From positions 50,537,538 through 50,601,537 of the forward strand of contig NC_090174.1 in assembly GCF_024679245.1 (NCBI RefSeq): a stretch of 64,000 nt of DNA. The letters run 5' to 3'. The translations under genes and the position numbers were made by a program. The DNA comes from Pseudorasbora parva (taxonomy: Eukaryota > Chordata > Actinopteri > Cypriniformes > Gobionidae). This document shows, one piece after another, positions 37,366 to 52,560 of the stretch. The notes under the pieces were generated by a model. The model saw only the letters and a program-made list of their open reading frames with translations. It searched no databases and was not told where the DNA came from. Position 1 is the stretch's first letter; each line of letters starts with the position of its first letter.

Positions 37366-37972
37366 ATTTTTATTTTGAATAAAGTTTTTTCCCCGCTGTT
37401 AGGGATGACAGCTTTACGACGCACTCGACGCACTCTACACAATAGCAGCAGCTAGCACACGTCATTATTTAGCTCCGCTCACACGACACGCCCCCACCCG
37501 CTCGGCTTTTTTCGGAAAGACTCGGAACAGCGCATCTTTCTTATATAATTATAAAAAAATAAAGACTTTTCGGAGATATGCAGGATGCAATGCTACTCTA
37601 TAGGTACTCAAGATTGACATGACACTGACTGAAACTGAGTGTTTCACCCCCCCTTTAATGTCATTAACTCCTCACCCTAATGTCGTTCCTTACTTTTAAG
37701 ACCTCCATCTTCACACACAGTTTAAGATATTTTATATTTTAGTCCCAGAGCATATGCAGTCAATGCCCACTTTACTGTCCATTTCCAGAAAGCTAATAAA
37801 AACATAATCAAAGTAGTCCATATGTGACATCAGTTGGTTGATTAGATTCTCTTGAAGCATCGAAAATACATTTTGGTCCAAAAATATCAAAAAGACTTTA
37901 TTCAGCATTGTCTTCTCTTTCGTGTTCCTAAAAAAAGATTAAAACGGTTCGTGAATCAGTGAATTGATCGAT

Positions 37973-38066
37973 GATTCGGATCGCCAATGTCACGTGATTT
38001 CAGCAGTTTGGGAGTTCGACACGCGATCCGAACTGCTGAAATCACGTGACATTGGCGATCCGAATC
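37973..38066. repeat. Near-perfect palindrome, about 35-bp arms
   Basis: The left arm gattcggatcgccaatgtca (continuing cgtgatttcagcagtt) is matched exactly by the right arm aactgctgaaatcacgtgac (continuing attggcgatccgaatc) around a spacer of about 20 bp. It is the hinge of the surrounding foldback MITE. Confidence 0.85.
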
Positions 38067-38455
38067 ATTGATTAATTCACTGATTCATGAACCATTTTAA
38101 TCTTTTTTTGAGGAACACATCGTAGATTGAAAGTCATAGTTTTTGTGATACTTGGACCAAAATGTATTTTCGATGCTTCGAGATTCGAATTAACTAACTG
38201 ATGTCACATATGGACTGCTTTGATGATGATTTTATGAAAGTGAATGTTTTAGGTCGGCATATAGCAGAGAATAGATTGGGCACACGACTACTCGTTTACG
38301 TATGGCATTTGCCATACCCTGGCATTCCACATTTTTAGACCTAACTGTTGATTCACTAATGAGTTGTTGTTGTTGTAATTTAGTACGGTTGTGCTGGGGA
38401 TTCTGTTTTGTGTTCACCATCTTCTAAACTTATTTCTGTATGCTCTACTTTTAAG

Positions 38456-39526
38456 ATCAATTTAAGTTCATGCGAATTACAACAGTTCCTTTGGTGACAA
38501 GTTGGATTACAAGTTCTTGGTGCAGTTGGACAAGCACTCCACCAAACTGTTGGAGGTCATCAGGAGCAAGGGAGGAGTCCACCAGGACATTGCAGGTTTT
38601 AGATGAGGTATCTATGAATTTGATAATCAGTGGGATCCATGGCTGAATAGTGTTTTTTTTTGTTTTTGTTTTTTTTGTAATTGTTTAATTTTAATTCATA
38701 GTTATTGTTCTTACTCAGACTGCAGACATCACCATCAGAAGAGAATGCATCCTCAAATCTCTGATCTACCTCGGCGAACCTTTTGCGCACCTTTTCAAAG
38801 AATACCAGGTAAGGGCATCTCTCTCACTTGCTCACACAAATAACACCTACAGACTAACATGGTCATAGTCTAGGTTTTCCTAGCCACTTTTAATAAATAG
38901 GGGTGTGATGAGAAACTCAGCTCACAAGATGAGATTTTAACACTATTTATGAGAAATCTTTGATGCTGAATTTTGAGCTGTGAACACTTAGACCATGTCC
39001 AGACGTACCAAAACAATCTTTTTTTTCCTTGTCTTCCCTGGAACACTGTCAAAATAAGTGTGTCCAAAGGAATCCATTTGCAAATGACTTAACACCTATA
39101 TGCAATGTAAAATCCATGCCTGGTCCTCTCTCTTCCTTCACTGTCGTCGCTCCTCCTTTTATTCTCCCTTCACTCCTCTGTGAAAGCTCTGAGACCAGTG
39201 TGACGTGCAGTTGGCACTGATCATCCAATTACTTACCGGCCTCGCTTTGCTCTCACTCGTCACGCGCCTATTCAAGTTCAGTTTAGAGTGTGTAAGAGCT
39301 GAAAATGGGAGAGTTCTGAAACTATAATGTACTTATTTTCTCTTTCTTTTTTATGCAGGAAAATGAGGTTGAAGAACTGGAGCAAACAACCATGGCGATC
39401 TTTATCACTGGGAAAGAGGATCCTCTTCATCCACCAAAAGACATTAAAATTGTCATTGAAGGATCAGAGGTCCGGAACCTGCTTGCTATATTGCATACAA
39501 ATAGGTTATATTTAAAGGTTTAGTTC
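38456..39526 (+). pseudogene. Cargo gene A: three coding exons of an uncharacterised fish gene family
   Basis: Three exons are visible. Exon 38456-38607 follows a pyrimidine tract and ends at gag/gtatct. After an early frame break (KFMRITTVPL in one frame) it reads FLVQLDKHSTKLLEVIRSKG. Exon 38719-38808 (acceptor ttactcag, donor cag/gtaagg) encodes 30 residues including RRECILKSLIYLGEPFAHLF and KEYQ. The exon from 39359 (acceptor ttatgcag) encodes ENEVEELEQTTMAIFITGKE, then DPLHPP and IKIVIEGSEV, and is cut off by the MITE at 39512. The order LD-L-V--KGG, RR-L--L-YLGE-LFKEY, IVIEG-EV matches a multicopy fish protein family I recall as uncharacterised, some members with a SAM domain. The function is unknown to me. 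The frame break and lost C-terminus make this copy a pseudogene. Confidence 0.6.
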
Positions 39527-40143
39527 GCCCAAAAACGAATATTCTGTCATTAAAGGTCCCGTTCTTCGCAATTCTATCTTTCAAACTTTAGTTAGTGTGA
39601 AATGTTGCTGTTAGAGCATAAATAATACCTGTAAAATTATAAAGCTCAAAGTTCAATGCCAAGCGAGATATTTTATTTAACAGAAGTTCCCTTTCAAAGC
39701 CTACAGCGAACGGCCGGTTTGGACTACACCGCTGCACTTCCTGCTGTGATGACGTCACTAGAACCGTTTGTTGACTAACCCTCCGCCCACAAGAACACAC
39801 AAAATAGGGGGCGTGGTCTCGTTGCTCTCCTACGTGGAGAAGAGCGCGCATTCAGCGCTTGCATCGCCCCGTTATGGTAAGAGGCGGGACCTTTCCGGGC
39901 AAAGTGCGCTAAGCTGCTGTCCAATCACATCACGGGAAGCGCTGGCCCAATCAGAACTCTTTATGGGTCTTAAGAGAGAGAAATGACATTGGTGTCATTA
40001 AAGGCCTGTCTGAGCCATCGGATTTCAACTAAAATATCTTCAATTGTGTTCCGAAGATGAACAGAGGTCTCACGAGTGTCGAACAACATGAGGATAAGTG
40101 ATTAATGACAGAATTTTTATTTTTGGGTAAACTAACCCTTTAA
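39512..40143. mobile_element. MITE pair at the 3' edge of cargo gene A
   Basis: The outer element runs from ttaaaggtttagttcgccc to gggtaaactaaccctttaa, with TTAA on both sides. Inside, ttaaaggtcccgttcttcg (from about 39551) begins another element rich in CpG (ttatggtaagaggcgggacc, aatcacatcacgggaagcgc). Its right end is not clear. The outer MITE cuts the last cargo exon and so contributes an artificial stop to that reading frame. Confidence 0.65.
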
Positions 40144-41019
40144 ATGTAGAGCTTACAGCTCTGTATCAGAAACTGATGCAGTGTTCACTGTTCACTGTCT
40201 GAGGAGCAGTTCCAGGATTTGTCTCTGGTGTTCAGCTGAAAGAGACTGTTCATCATCATATACATTTATGGACATGAAATACATTTGTATCTTAATATTT
40301 TAATTGTATTTTAGGATGTTTTATGGTGAACTGTCTTGTCAGGACAAACATTCCTAATTTAATATTACTACTAATGTGATGTCATCAAGTGGTGATTTGA
40401 TTATTTGTAACAAATTTGTATTTTTGTGTGGAGCAGACTGTTCTTCATACATGTGAACATGTTCATTGAACAATAAATATAAATGTGTTCTAAAGGAAAG
40501 TGTTATGATAGTCATTGATCAAAATGTTTTAAAAGCTTTTTTTTTTTTTGATTATACATTTTAAATAATGACATCTTAATTTGAGACAACCTAAAATAAT
40601 TAATTTACTTTGGCCTATAAATATTACTTTGTTTTAATTTAAATAATTAGTTTATCCCAACACAAAGTAATGATTTGTTAGTTTGATCCAATTTAAAATA
40701 ATTAGTTTGTTCCAATCTAAAATAATTAGTTTGATCAACCTTTAAAAAGTGGTTGCATGGATTTAAACTTTTCAAATTAAACTAAATTAAATTATTTACT
40801 TGAGTCAATGTAAAATATTTCGTGTGATCGATTACTTCAATTTTTTTAAGTTGATCCAAGGGTTTTATTTTTTCAGTGCAACGTTTACCATCCAATCTGA
40901 CAAAACTGTAGAGGATCTGCAAGGAGGAATGGGAGAGGATCCCCAAATTGAGGTGTGAAAAACTTGTTGCATCTTTCCCAAAAGACTCATGGCTGTATTA
41001 GATCAAAAAGGTGCTTCTA

Positions 41020-41409
41020 CACTGTAAAAAAACTAAAAAACTTACTTTTAACTTAAAAAAGTAAGTAACCTGGTTGCCTTAAAATTGTGAGTTTATTGAA
41101 ATTAAAACTTTGAGTTGATACAATGAAGGAAATTAGTTTAATAAATAGAAACTCAAAATATTATTGTATCTGAACCACATACATTTTTTAAATAAATGAA
41201 AATAGCACTATTTGGCATGTTTCACTGCATCATCAGAAATAAAACACTCACAATTACCCAATATGCTTACAAAATCTTTTAATAATATTTTAATAAAGGT
41301 TGTCGAATCTCAAAAAATGTTCATTGTATTAACTCAAAATTTTAATTTCAATGAACTCAAAATTTTAAGGCAACCAGGTAACTTTTTTTCTAAATATTTT
41401 TTTACAGTG
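41020..41409. mobile_element. EnSpm-type MITE (CACTGTAAAAAAA ends, TA duplication)
   Basis: It starts cactgtaaaaaaacta and ends aatatttttttacagtg, with TA duplicated at 41018-41019 and 41410-41411. The inner arms ttacttttaactt... ggttgccttaaaatt and aattttaaggcaaccagg are inverted. It is inserted in the 3' region of the split Tc1 copy. The same family is at 26793-27117. Confidence 0.85.
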
Positions 41410-41589
41410 TACTAAATACTGAGCAAATGGTCTGAATACTTAGGACCATGTGATATTTCAGTGTTTTTTATTTTTATTTTTTATAAATCTGCAAAATGTC
41501 AACAATTCTGTGTTTTTCTGTCAATATGGGGTGCTGTGTGTACATTAATGAGAAAAAAATGAACTTGCATGATTTATCAAATGGCTGCA

Positions 41590-45616
<4,027 letters not shown>

Positions 45617-45713
45617 TACACTGTAAAAAGTGAACCTGGGTGAAAGTTGGATTACTACAACTATTTGAGTCTATTTACTTGGTATTTCTGCTTTCCTAAT
45701 TGTAATGGATTAT

Positions 45714-45854
45714 TGTACACTTTTTCAACTTAAACACATAGAAATTCAGATAGATTCAAAATCTCACTTTCACTCAAAGTATAATTTTACACTCTTTCAA
45801 CTTGAACGCATAGAAATTCAGATAGATTCAAAATGTCACTTTCACCCAAAGCAT
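45714..45854. repeat. 70-bp subterminal direct repeat, two copies
   Basis: The segment from acactttttcaacttaaaca through gaaattcagatagattcaaa to cactttcactcaaag occurs twice in tandem with a few differences. Subterminal repeats of this kind are typical transposase binding regions in CACTA elements. Confidence 0.75.
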
Positions 45855-45886
45855 GATTTCCCTTTAAGGACACCCGCGTCAGACGT

Positions 45887-45982
45887 TTTTTTCTGACGTC
45901 ATGACGCACGAGCCTGTCTGAAAATTGGAAAATGTCCTGTTCGGCCGCCATTTTTCTCTCTCTCGGGACTCGGATGAAAATG
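45887..45982 (+). promoter_or_regulatory. CRE/YY1-type promoter and first exon of cargo gene B
   Basis: A perfect cyclic-AMP response element tgacgtca is at 45894-45901, followed at 45944-45955 by gccgccattttt, the complement of a YY1 site (AAAATGGCGGC). A pyrimidine-rich tctctctctcgggactcgg stretch lies next. The exon ends at gaaaatg/gtaggt (donor at 45983). A TATA box is absent, which is common for YY1-type start sites. The CpG content rises sharply over about 100 bp. This places a housekeeping-like promoter within 300 bp of the transposon end. Confidence 0.55.
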
Positions 45983-47963
45983 GTAGGTTGGAAGTTTGTT
46001 TTAATTACTATACTCGAAAATGTACCTTGTGGACGTGTGTTTTAGTTGTTTATGAGTTAATGGATGTTGTCTGTTAACATAAATTCTAATGAAATCTAAA
46101 TTAACCGAACTTTTGAACGTACGTTTGCGATATAGCGTTTCTGAGTATGTTCTATGTAACAATATGTTGTAAGTTAACTTAAGTTACTCGTTTGTCTTAT
46201 ATAAATGTGTTCAGTTTGGATCTTGGGAGTATGTGTATGAAATATCTATTTTTTAATTGATGCCTCCTTAACCGTCTGTGCCGCGCGAGATAAACTTAAC
46301 GTTAGTGGAAATGCTGTGGGCAGGAAGTGCTCACAGAGCTGGACAAAATGCCCGAATTTGAATTCCTGCAGTATAATATTGAGTTTGCTTTTAAAGTAAT
46401 GTTTGTCTGTTCTTTTATCTGTCTTTAAAACGTCACTTTTTCGGGCAAAATTATGATGTGAAGTCGGACATCCGTTTGTGAAACCGGCTGTAACTTACAG
46501 TCGTTATTGCGATGCAATGTGGAATTAAATGAGTGCACTCAGTCAGTAACGTCCACTATGGTTTCGGACACCACTACAAAGGACTGTCATTTCAAATAAT
46601 GCCCTATTTGAGGGTATAGGAGGCGATTTCTGATTCAGCCTGTGATGAATGTCATTGTGCCTAACACTAGCTCCGTTCATTTGCCTACCTCATGGTGTTA
46701 CACCCAGACACATTTTCAGGGTTTTTTAGTAGAAATATTAGTATTTCCACATCTAATTAATTAACTTCCTTGACCTGTAGCAAACCATTTTTCACTTACA
46801 ATTACTTACAAACTACAATTGTTGACAATTACTTTTTCTCCTCTTAGGACCGAAAGGAGAGGGAGTAAAATCTTTGCGTGGCAGGGGGAGCTGCCACAAA
46901 AACCTGCCAGGACTAAAGGCAGCTGCCACAGAACCCGTCACTGCTGGAGGCAGCTCCTCTAAAACCTGCCACTGCTGGAGGCAGCTGCCCGGCCGATAGA
47001 TGCGTGTGATCGAAAGGACAACGCTGTTCTTTCTTCACAATTTGCATTTCTAGCGTTTTTACACAAACTACAGTACGCGAGAGCCTCTACGGTATGCACA
47101 ATAGGTCAATATTCACCACGAACCAAACGCATTTCGCCTAGCTGCCTCAAGATTTTTCACGGTTCAACAGCTGTGTTTGATGTAGGCTACGAAAGCAACA
47201 TACAGTAGTGCTATCGTCCTTGTTTTACTTATTTGCGACCTGACCATGTATTATAATCCACTTAATTGTCTGCAATGGAGCGTGCATCCCATAGCTGTCG
47301 CGCCTGCCTCGCGATCTCTCACAGTTTTACAGCTGTAGACACAGAAGAGCAACAGTGCAGTCATGGTCTTATTTACCATGTTAACTTATATTTTACAGCA
47401 CTATTTTTGTTTGTAGTGAGAGCGCGCGTCGCGTCATAGCCTGCCTCGAGATCTCTCACTGTTTTACAGCTCCAGAACGATGCTATGGAGATCAACACAC
47501 GATGCGATCATGGACTTATTTACCACTTATATATTTTATTGTGCTATTTTTGTTTGTAATAAGAGCTCACATGATTGCAGTGTGTTGCTCTCCTGCATCT
47601 GGAGCTCTAAAACAGTGAGAGATCTTGAGGCAGGCGCAACGCAAAGTTGTGGCAGGCGCAACGCGAAGCGAGCTCTTAGGCCTAGGCTACAAACAAAAAT
47701 AGCACAATAAAATATATAAGTGGTAAATAAGTCCATGATCGCAGTGTGTTCTCTTTCATTGTTCGGGGTAGGCTAAGCTCCAGTGAGAGATCTCGAGGCA
47801 GGTAGCCTACAACGCGAAGTTGTGGCAGGCGCAACGCGTATGGTGCGAATCGAGCTCTTATTACAAACAAAAATAGCGGAATAAAATATAAAGTGGTAAA
47901 AAAAAGTCATGATTGCACTGTTAGTTGCTCTCCTGTATCAATCTGGGTCTAAGCAGCTTAAAA

Positions 47964-50120
47964 CAGTGGTTTTCAAACTTTTTTTTAAAGCAACCCTCTT
48001 TTTTATTTTCGCGACCCATATATAGGCCTACAACCATTTACATTCAAATAAGTCAAGCCAAGCATAAAAATACTTGTATACAATGGGCCATTTGACTGTA
48101 TTCTCCATTAAACCAGATGGCACAAATATTCAGCTCAGCACTTTTCCACACAAGTGCTTTTGATCCTTGCGTTCGCAACGGAAAGTTGATTCTGCACTAA
48201 TTTGATAGCTAGGCATATCTATGGGACGCTAATTTACTGGTTAACTGTTAATCAACAAGACTTTTAAAAAGAGAGATAAAAACAGGTAAGTCACGTATAA
48301 GTCGCATTTGATTGCATTCATAATACCAGTAGGCTAAATAAAGCAAAATATTAAAACAGGTTATTTTAATTCCCCTCACTCCACAACAAATCCTTCAAAT
48401 TTAACGGTATTCAGAACAGAAGGCTATAACTATATAAAGTCAAACCGAAATAATTTAATGAGAAACTAAAAGTAACCAGCGTTAGACTCACGCAGCCTAT
48501 AACTCCCTCATTCGAGTCCAAATGTTTCCATATTGGTGATAAATTTAGATGCTAAACCATTATTTATTATAGGCTTTGGCTGCTTAACTCGTCTCAATAT
48601 TGATGGGGAAAAAATCATCCTCTTCAGTCTTCACATGCGCAAAAATGTGCTTGAGAAGTGCACTAGTCCCGCGGGACTCGCGGAACCCAACGCATATAGA
48701 GTGCGGCGCGGGACTCGCGGAACCCAACGCATATAGAGTGCGGCGCGGGACTCGCGGAACCCAACGCATATAGAGTGCGGCGCGGGACTCGCGGAACCCA
48801 ACGCATATAGAGTGCGGCGCGGGACTCGCGGAACCCAACGCATATAGAGTGCGGCGCGGGACTCGCGGAACACAACGCATATAGAGTGCGGCGCGGGACT
48901 CGCGGAACCCAACGCATATAGAGTGCGGCGCGGGACTAGATTTGATGGCTGAGTGCGGGCGGTAGATTTCGGGAGAATAAAACTATTTGCATGACTACAG
49001 CAAAATAACTAAATCTAAAAAGAAAACATATAGAAACAAATAAAATGTTATTAAATAAAATAAAAACAAATTACTGGTGGAGGCAGAGTAGCTATGACAC
49101 GTTTTTGCCACGTTGTGCAATGTAACCAATGGATTCGTTAAACAAAGCCGATACAACAAATGTTTATTTCTAGAACGCAATGGCCAAACAGATTCATTTA
49201 AGAGAAGAATCCCTTCACCGCTCAAAACAGTTTTTGTGCAGTGCTGAATTCTGTATGCTGACAAATCCTCTGATTATAACAAAGAAAGTTTAGACATTCT
49301 AAAAAAAAGATTCATTGTGCAGTCATTTTTATTGATAACAGAGCTTTGTGAGATCGCGTTGAACTGAGATGATAGCTTTTTTGGAATTACGAGCGCACTT
49401 TGCCAAACCACGCAGAAAAAAAACCAACTATTGACAGGAGCTGTCAAAACATGCATGCGAGCGGGTGTCTACTTGGAAACACCTCAGGAGCAGTGCTCAT
49501 GCTGAATGGCACGAAGTGTTGGCTACTACTGGCTATTTAAACTTAGCTGTGTAACTTTTTATATATTAGGTTGGCTATTTTATTTTGATAATGAACTGGC
49601 TGCGATGTCAAGTTTGCAATGCCTTCACAGTTTGCATGTTGTGTGCGCGTGATCGAGGCGCCAGTGCAAAAGAGCAGAGGGAACAAATAACATCTGTAAT
49701 AGTCATACACAAGAGAAGGACATTATTTAAAATAGCAAAAGTGTTTACTTACACTGTGCTATAAAATAGCCTAAAGAAAACACGATTTGCTTTCTGTCTT
49801 CTGGGTTTCCGTTCCGTGAACTTGTTTGGAGGAGCATCGCGCCTCACGATAATGAACCAGTCAGCAGCAACTGTCACACATTTCTTTTCTTTTCCTTTGT
49901 TTTGTTTGTTAATCTGTTAATTATTTAAGTCAATATATATTTCGTGTATTTATTACTTTTATTTAGGCCTATAGAATGATTTTATGAAAAAATATATATT
50001 TTTAATTTAAGCTAACTCTTATGAATGAAAGTCTCTCTCATTTTTCTTAATTGTCCTGGCGACTCATTTTTTAAGTCGCGACCCACCCAAGGGTCGGGAC
50101 CCAGGGTTTGAAAACCACCG
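47964..50120. mobile_element. hAT element (2157 bp) inside the foldback element
   Basis: The ends are cagtggttttcaaactt and gggtttgaaaaccaccg, preceded by cgcgacccacccaaggg on the right and mirrored by tcgcgacccatat on the left. The 8-bp flanks gcttaaaa (47956-47963) and gcataaaa (50121-50128) match at 7 of 8 positions. Both sides continue the foldback repeat, so it inserted there. No transposase domain is legible. A 37-bp minisatellite occupies 48670-48937. Confidence 0.8.
48670..48937. repeat. 37-bp CpG-rich minisatellite, seven units
   Basis: The unit runs cgggactcgcggaacccaac then gcatatagagtgcggcg. Units are nearly identical; the sixth has cacaac for cccaac. Each unit has six CpGs. Minus-strand frames reading PRVPRRTLYALGSASPAPHS are artefacts of a repeat length that is not a multiple of 3. 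Confidence 0.95.
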
Positions 50121-50132
50121 GCATAAAACACA

Positions 50133-52560
50133 GAGATCTCGAGGCAGGCGACGCTGAGTTGTGGCTGGCGCGACGCTCTGACGCGCGCTCCATTACAAAC
50201 ACAAATAGCTGAATAAAATATAAATTAAGGTGGTAAAAAAAAGTCACGATTGCACTGTTAGTTGCTCTCCTGTATCAATCTGGGTCTAAGCTGCTTAAAA
50301 CACTGAGAGATCTCGAGGCAGGCGTGACGCTGAGTTGTGGCTGGCGCGACGCTCTGACGCGCGCTCCATTACAAACACAAATAGCTGAATTAAATATAAA
50401 TTAAGGTGGTAAAAAAAAGTCCTGAGTACACTGTTAGTTGCTCTCCTGTATCAATCTGGGTCTAAGCAGCTTAAAACACTGAGAGATCTCGAGGCAGGCG
50501 ACGCTGAGTTGTGGCTGGCGCGACGCTCTGACGCGCGCTCCATTACAAACACAAATAGCTGAATAAAATATAAATTAAGGTGGTAAAAAAAAGTCACGAT
50601 TGCACTGTTAGTTGCTCTCCTGTATCAATCTGGGTCTAAGCTGCTTAAAACACTGAGAGATCTCGAGGCAGGCGTGACGCTGAGTTGTGGCTGGCGCGAC
50701 GCTCTGACGCGCGCTCCATTACAAACACAAATAGCTGAATAAAATATAAATTATATAAGGTGGTAAAAAAAAAAAGTCACGATTGCACTGTTAGCTGCTC
50801 TCCTGTATCAATCTGGGTCTAAGCTGCTTAAAACACTGAGAGATCTCGAGGCAGGCGCGACGCTGAGTTGTGGCTGGCGCGACGCTCTGACGCGCGCTCC
50901 ATTACAAACACAAATAGCTGAATTAAATATAAATTAAGGTGGTAAAAAAAAGTCCTGAGTACACTGTTAGTTGCTCTCCTGTATCAATCTGGGTCTAAGC
51001 AGCTTAAAACACTGAGAGATCTCGAGGCAGGCGACGCTGAGTTGTGGCTGGCGCAACGCTCTGACGCGCGCTCCATTACAAACACAAATAGCTGAATAAA
51101 ATATAAATTAAGGTGTTAAAAAAAGTCATGATTGCACTGTTAGTTGCTCTCCTGTATCAATCTGGGTCTAAGCAGCTTAAAACACTGAGAGATCTCGAGG
51201 CAGGCGCGACGCTGAGTTGTGGCTGGCGCGACCCTTAAGGTGACGGACGCGCTCCATTACAAACACAAATAGCTGAATATAATATAAATTAAGGTGGTAA
51301 AAAAAGTCATGAGTACACTGTTAGTTGCTCTCCTGTATCAATCTGGGTCTAAGCTGCTTAAAACACTGAGAGATCTCGAGGCAGGCGACGCTGAGTTGTG
51401 GCTGGCGCGACGCTCTGACGCGCGCTCCATTACAAACACAAATAGCTGAATTAAATATAAATTATATAAGGTGGTAAAAAAAAGTCACGATTGCACTGTT
51501 AGTTGCTCTCCTGTATCAATCTGGGTCTAAGCAGCTTAAAACACTGAGAGATCTCGAGGCAGGCGCGACGCTGAGTTGTGGCTGGCGCGACGCTCTGACG
51601 CGCGCTCCATTACAAACACAAATAGCTGAATTAAATATAAATTATATAAGGTGGTAAAAAAAAGTCACGATTGCTCTGTTAGTTGCTCTCCTGTATCAAT
51701 CTGGGTCTAAGCAGCTTAAAACACTGAGAGATCTCGAGGCAGGCGCGACGCTGAGTTGTGGCTGGCGCGACGCTCTGACGCGCGCTCCATTACAAACACA
51801 AATAGCTGAATTAAATATAAATTATATAAGGTGGTAAAAAAAAAGTCACGATTGCTCTGTTAGTTGCTCTCCTGTATCAATCTGGGTCTAAGCTGCTTAA
51901 AACACTGAGAGATCTCGAGGCAGGCGACGCTGAGTTGTGGCTGGCGCAACGCTTAAAGGTGACGGACGCGCGCTCCATTACAAACACAAATAGCGAAATA
52001 AAATATAAATTAAGGTGGTAAAAAAAGTCACGATTGCACTGTTAGTTGCTCTCCTGTATCAATCTGGGTCTAAGCAGCTTAAAACACTGAGAGATCTCGA
52101 GGCAGGCGCGACGCTGAGTTGTGGCTGGCGCAACGCTCTGACGCGCGCTCCATTACAAACACAAATAGCTGAATTAAATATAAATTATATAAGGTGGTAA
52201 AAAAAAAAAGTCACGATTGCTCTGTTAGTTGCTCTCCTGTATCAATCTGGGTCTAAGCTGCTTAAAACACTGAGAGATCTCGAGGCAGGCGCGACGCTGA
52301 GTTGTGGCTTCCGCAACGCTTAAAGGTGACGGACGCGCGCTCCATTACAAACACAAATAGCTGAATAAAATATAAATTAAGGTGGTAAAAAAAAAGTCAT
52401 GAGTACACTGTTACTTGCTCTCCTGTATCAATCTGGGTCTAAGCTGCTTAAAACACTCAGAGATCTCGAGGCAGGCGTGACGCTGAGTTGTGGCTGGCGC
52501 GACCCTTAAGGTGACGGACGCGCTCCATTACAAACAAATAAGTGGATTAAAATACATGGG
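50133..52560. repeat. Tandem array of 14 units of about 173-186 bp
   Basis: Units start at gagatctcgaggcaggcg near 50133, 50307, 50483, 50657, 50840, 51016, 51189, 51370, 51548, 51728, 51909, 52091, 52274 and 52460. Each contains gctgagttgtggctggcgcg, acgcgcgctccattacaaac and gctctcctgtatcaatctgg. Variants with acccttaaggtgacggacgc or with attatataaggtgg define subtypes that recur irregularly. The CpG-dense half alternates with an AT-rich half. Confidence 0.95.

Larger units (their letters stand above)
36211..37654 (+). mobile_element. Kolobok-like TTAA transposon (1444 bp) with THAP exon
   Basis: The ends are agggggggtgaaa and tttcaccccccct, a perfect 13-bp inverted repeat, each bordered by TTAA (36207-36210 and 37655-37658). 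A TTAA duplication plus a THAP-domain coding exon on the plus strand (36538-36804) fits the Kolobok superfamily, whose transposases combine these features. A second short coding-like exon lies on the minus strand at 37240-37365. The catalytic part of a transposase is absent, so this is an internally deleted, non-autonomous copy. It interrupts the surrounding MITE cleanly and is the youngest layer at this locus. Confidence 0.75.
36178..38236. mobile_element. Foldback MITE (gggttagttcaccc type) in intron of cargo gene A
   Basis: It starts at ttaaagggttagttcaccca. The left arm carries blocks caccctaatgtcgttcc and tccatatgtgacatcagttg. The right arm turns back through cgatgcttcgagattcgaat and ctgatgtcacatatggactg, and ends near 38236 without the outermost blocks. 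The centre is a near-perfect palindrome (37973-38066). Half-copies occur at 19185-19352 and 22500-22744. It is split by the TTAA element 36211-37654. Confidence 0.75.
35125..40878 (+). mobile_element. Large CACTG element A (5754 bp) carrying a split gene
   Basis: The ends are cactgaaaaaagtata on the left and gttttattttttcagtg on the right, an imperfect CACTGAAAAAA terminal repeat. CA is duplicated at 35123-35124 and 40879-40880. Removing the element and one CA restores the Tc1 reading across the junction, which fixes both borders exactly. CACTG ends with 2-bp duplications fit the EnSpm/CACTA group. Inside are a promoter-like region and spliced 5' exon near 35340-35535, cargo-gene exons at 38456-39511, a poly(A) signal near 40469, and subterminal aataattagtttgatcca repeats (40590-40860). 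No transposase is recognisable. Two MITEs (36178-38236 and 39512-40143) have inserted since. Confidence 0.8.

Noticed and set aside
39588..39986. Frames on both strands in the CpG-rich MITE at the edge of cargo gene A
   Set aside because: They are overlapping antisense frames within a non-coding MITE, with no domain.
45705..45896. 63-codon plus-strand frame with repeated QLxxIEIQIDSK words
   Set aside because: It reads the 70-bp subterminal direct repeat of element B and runs into the promoter.
47480..47870. Three frames with RARFALRLPQL-like words on both strands
   Set aside because: They are translations of the foldback repeat unit in its inverted and direct copies, and the same words recur with each unit.
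48584..48917. Arg/Pro-rich frames of about 90 residues
   Set aside because: They are translations of the 37-bp minisatellite inside the hAT element.
50133..52560. CRISPR-like array
   Set aside because: Units are whole tandem copies of about 180 bp with no short repeat plus unique spacer structure, inside a eukaryotic transposon.
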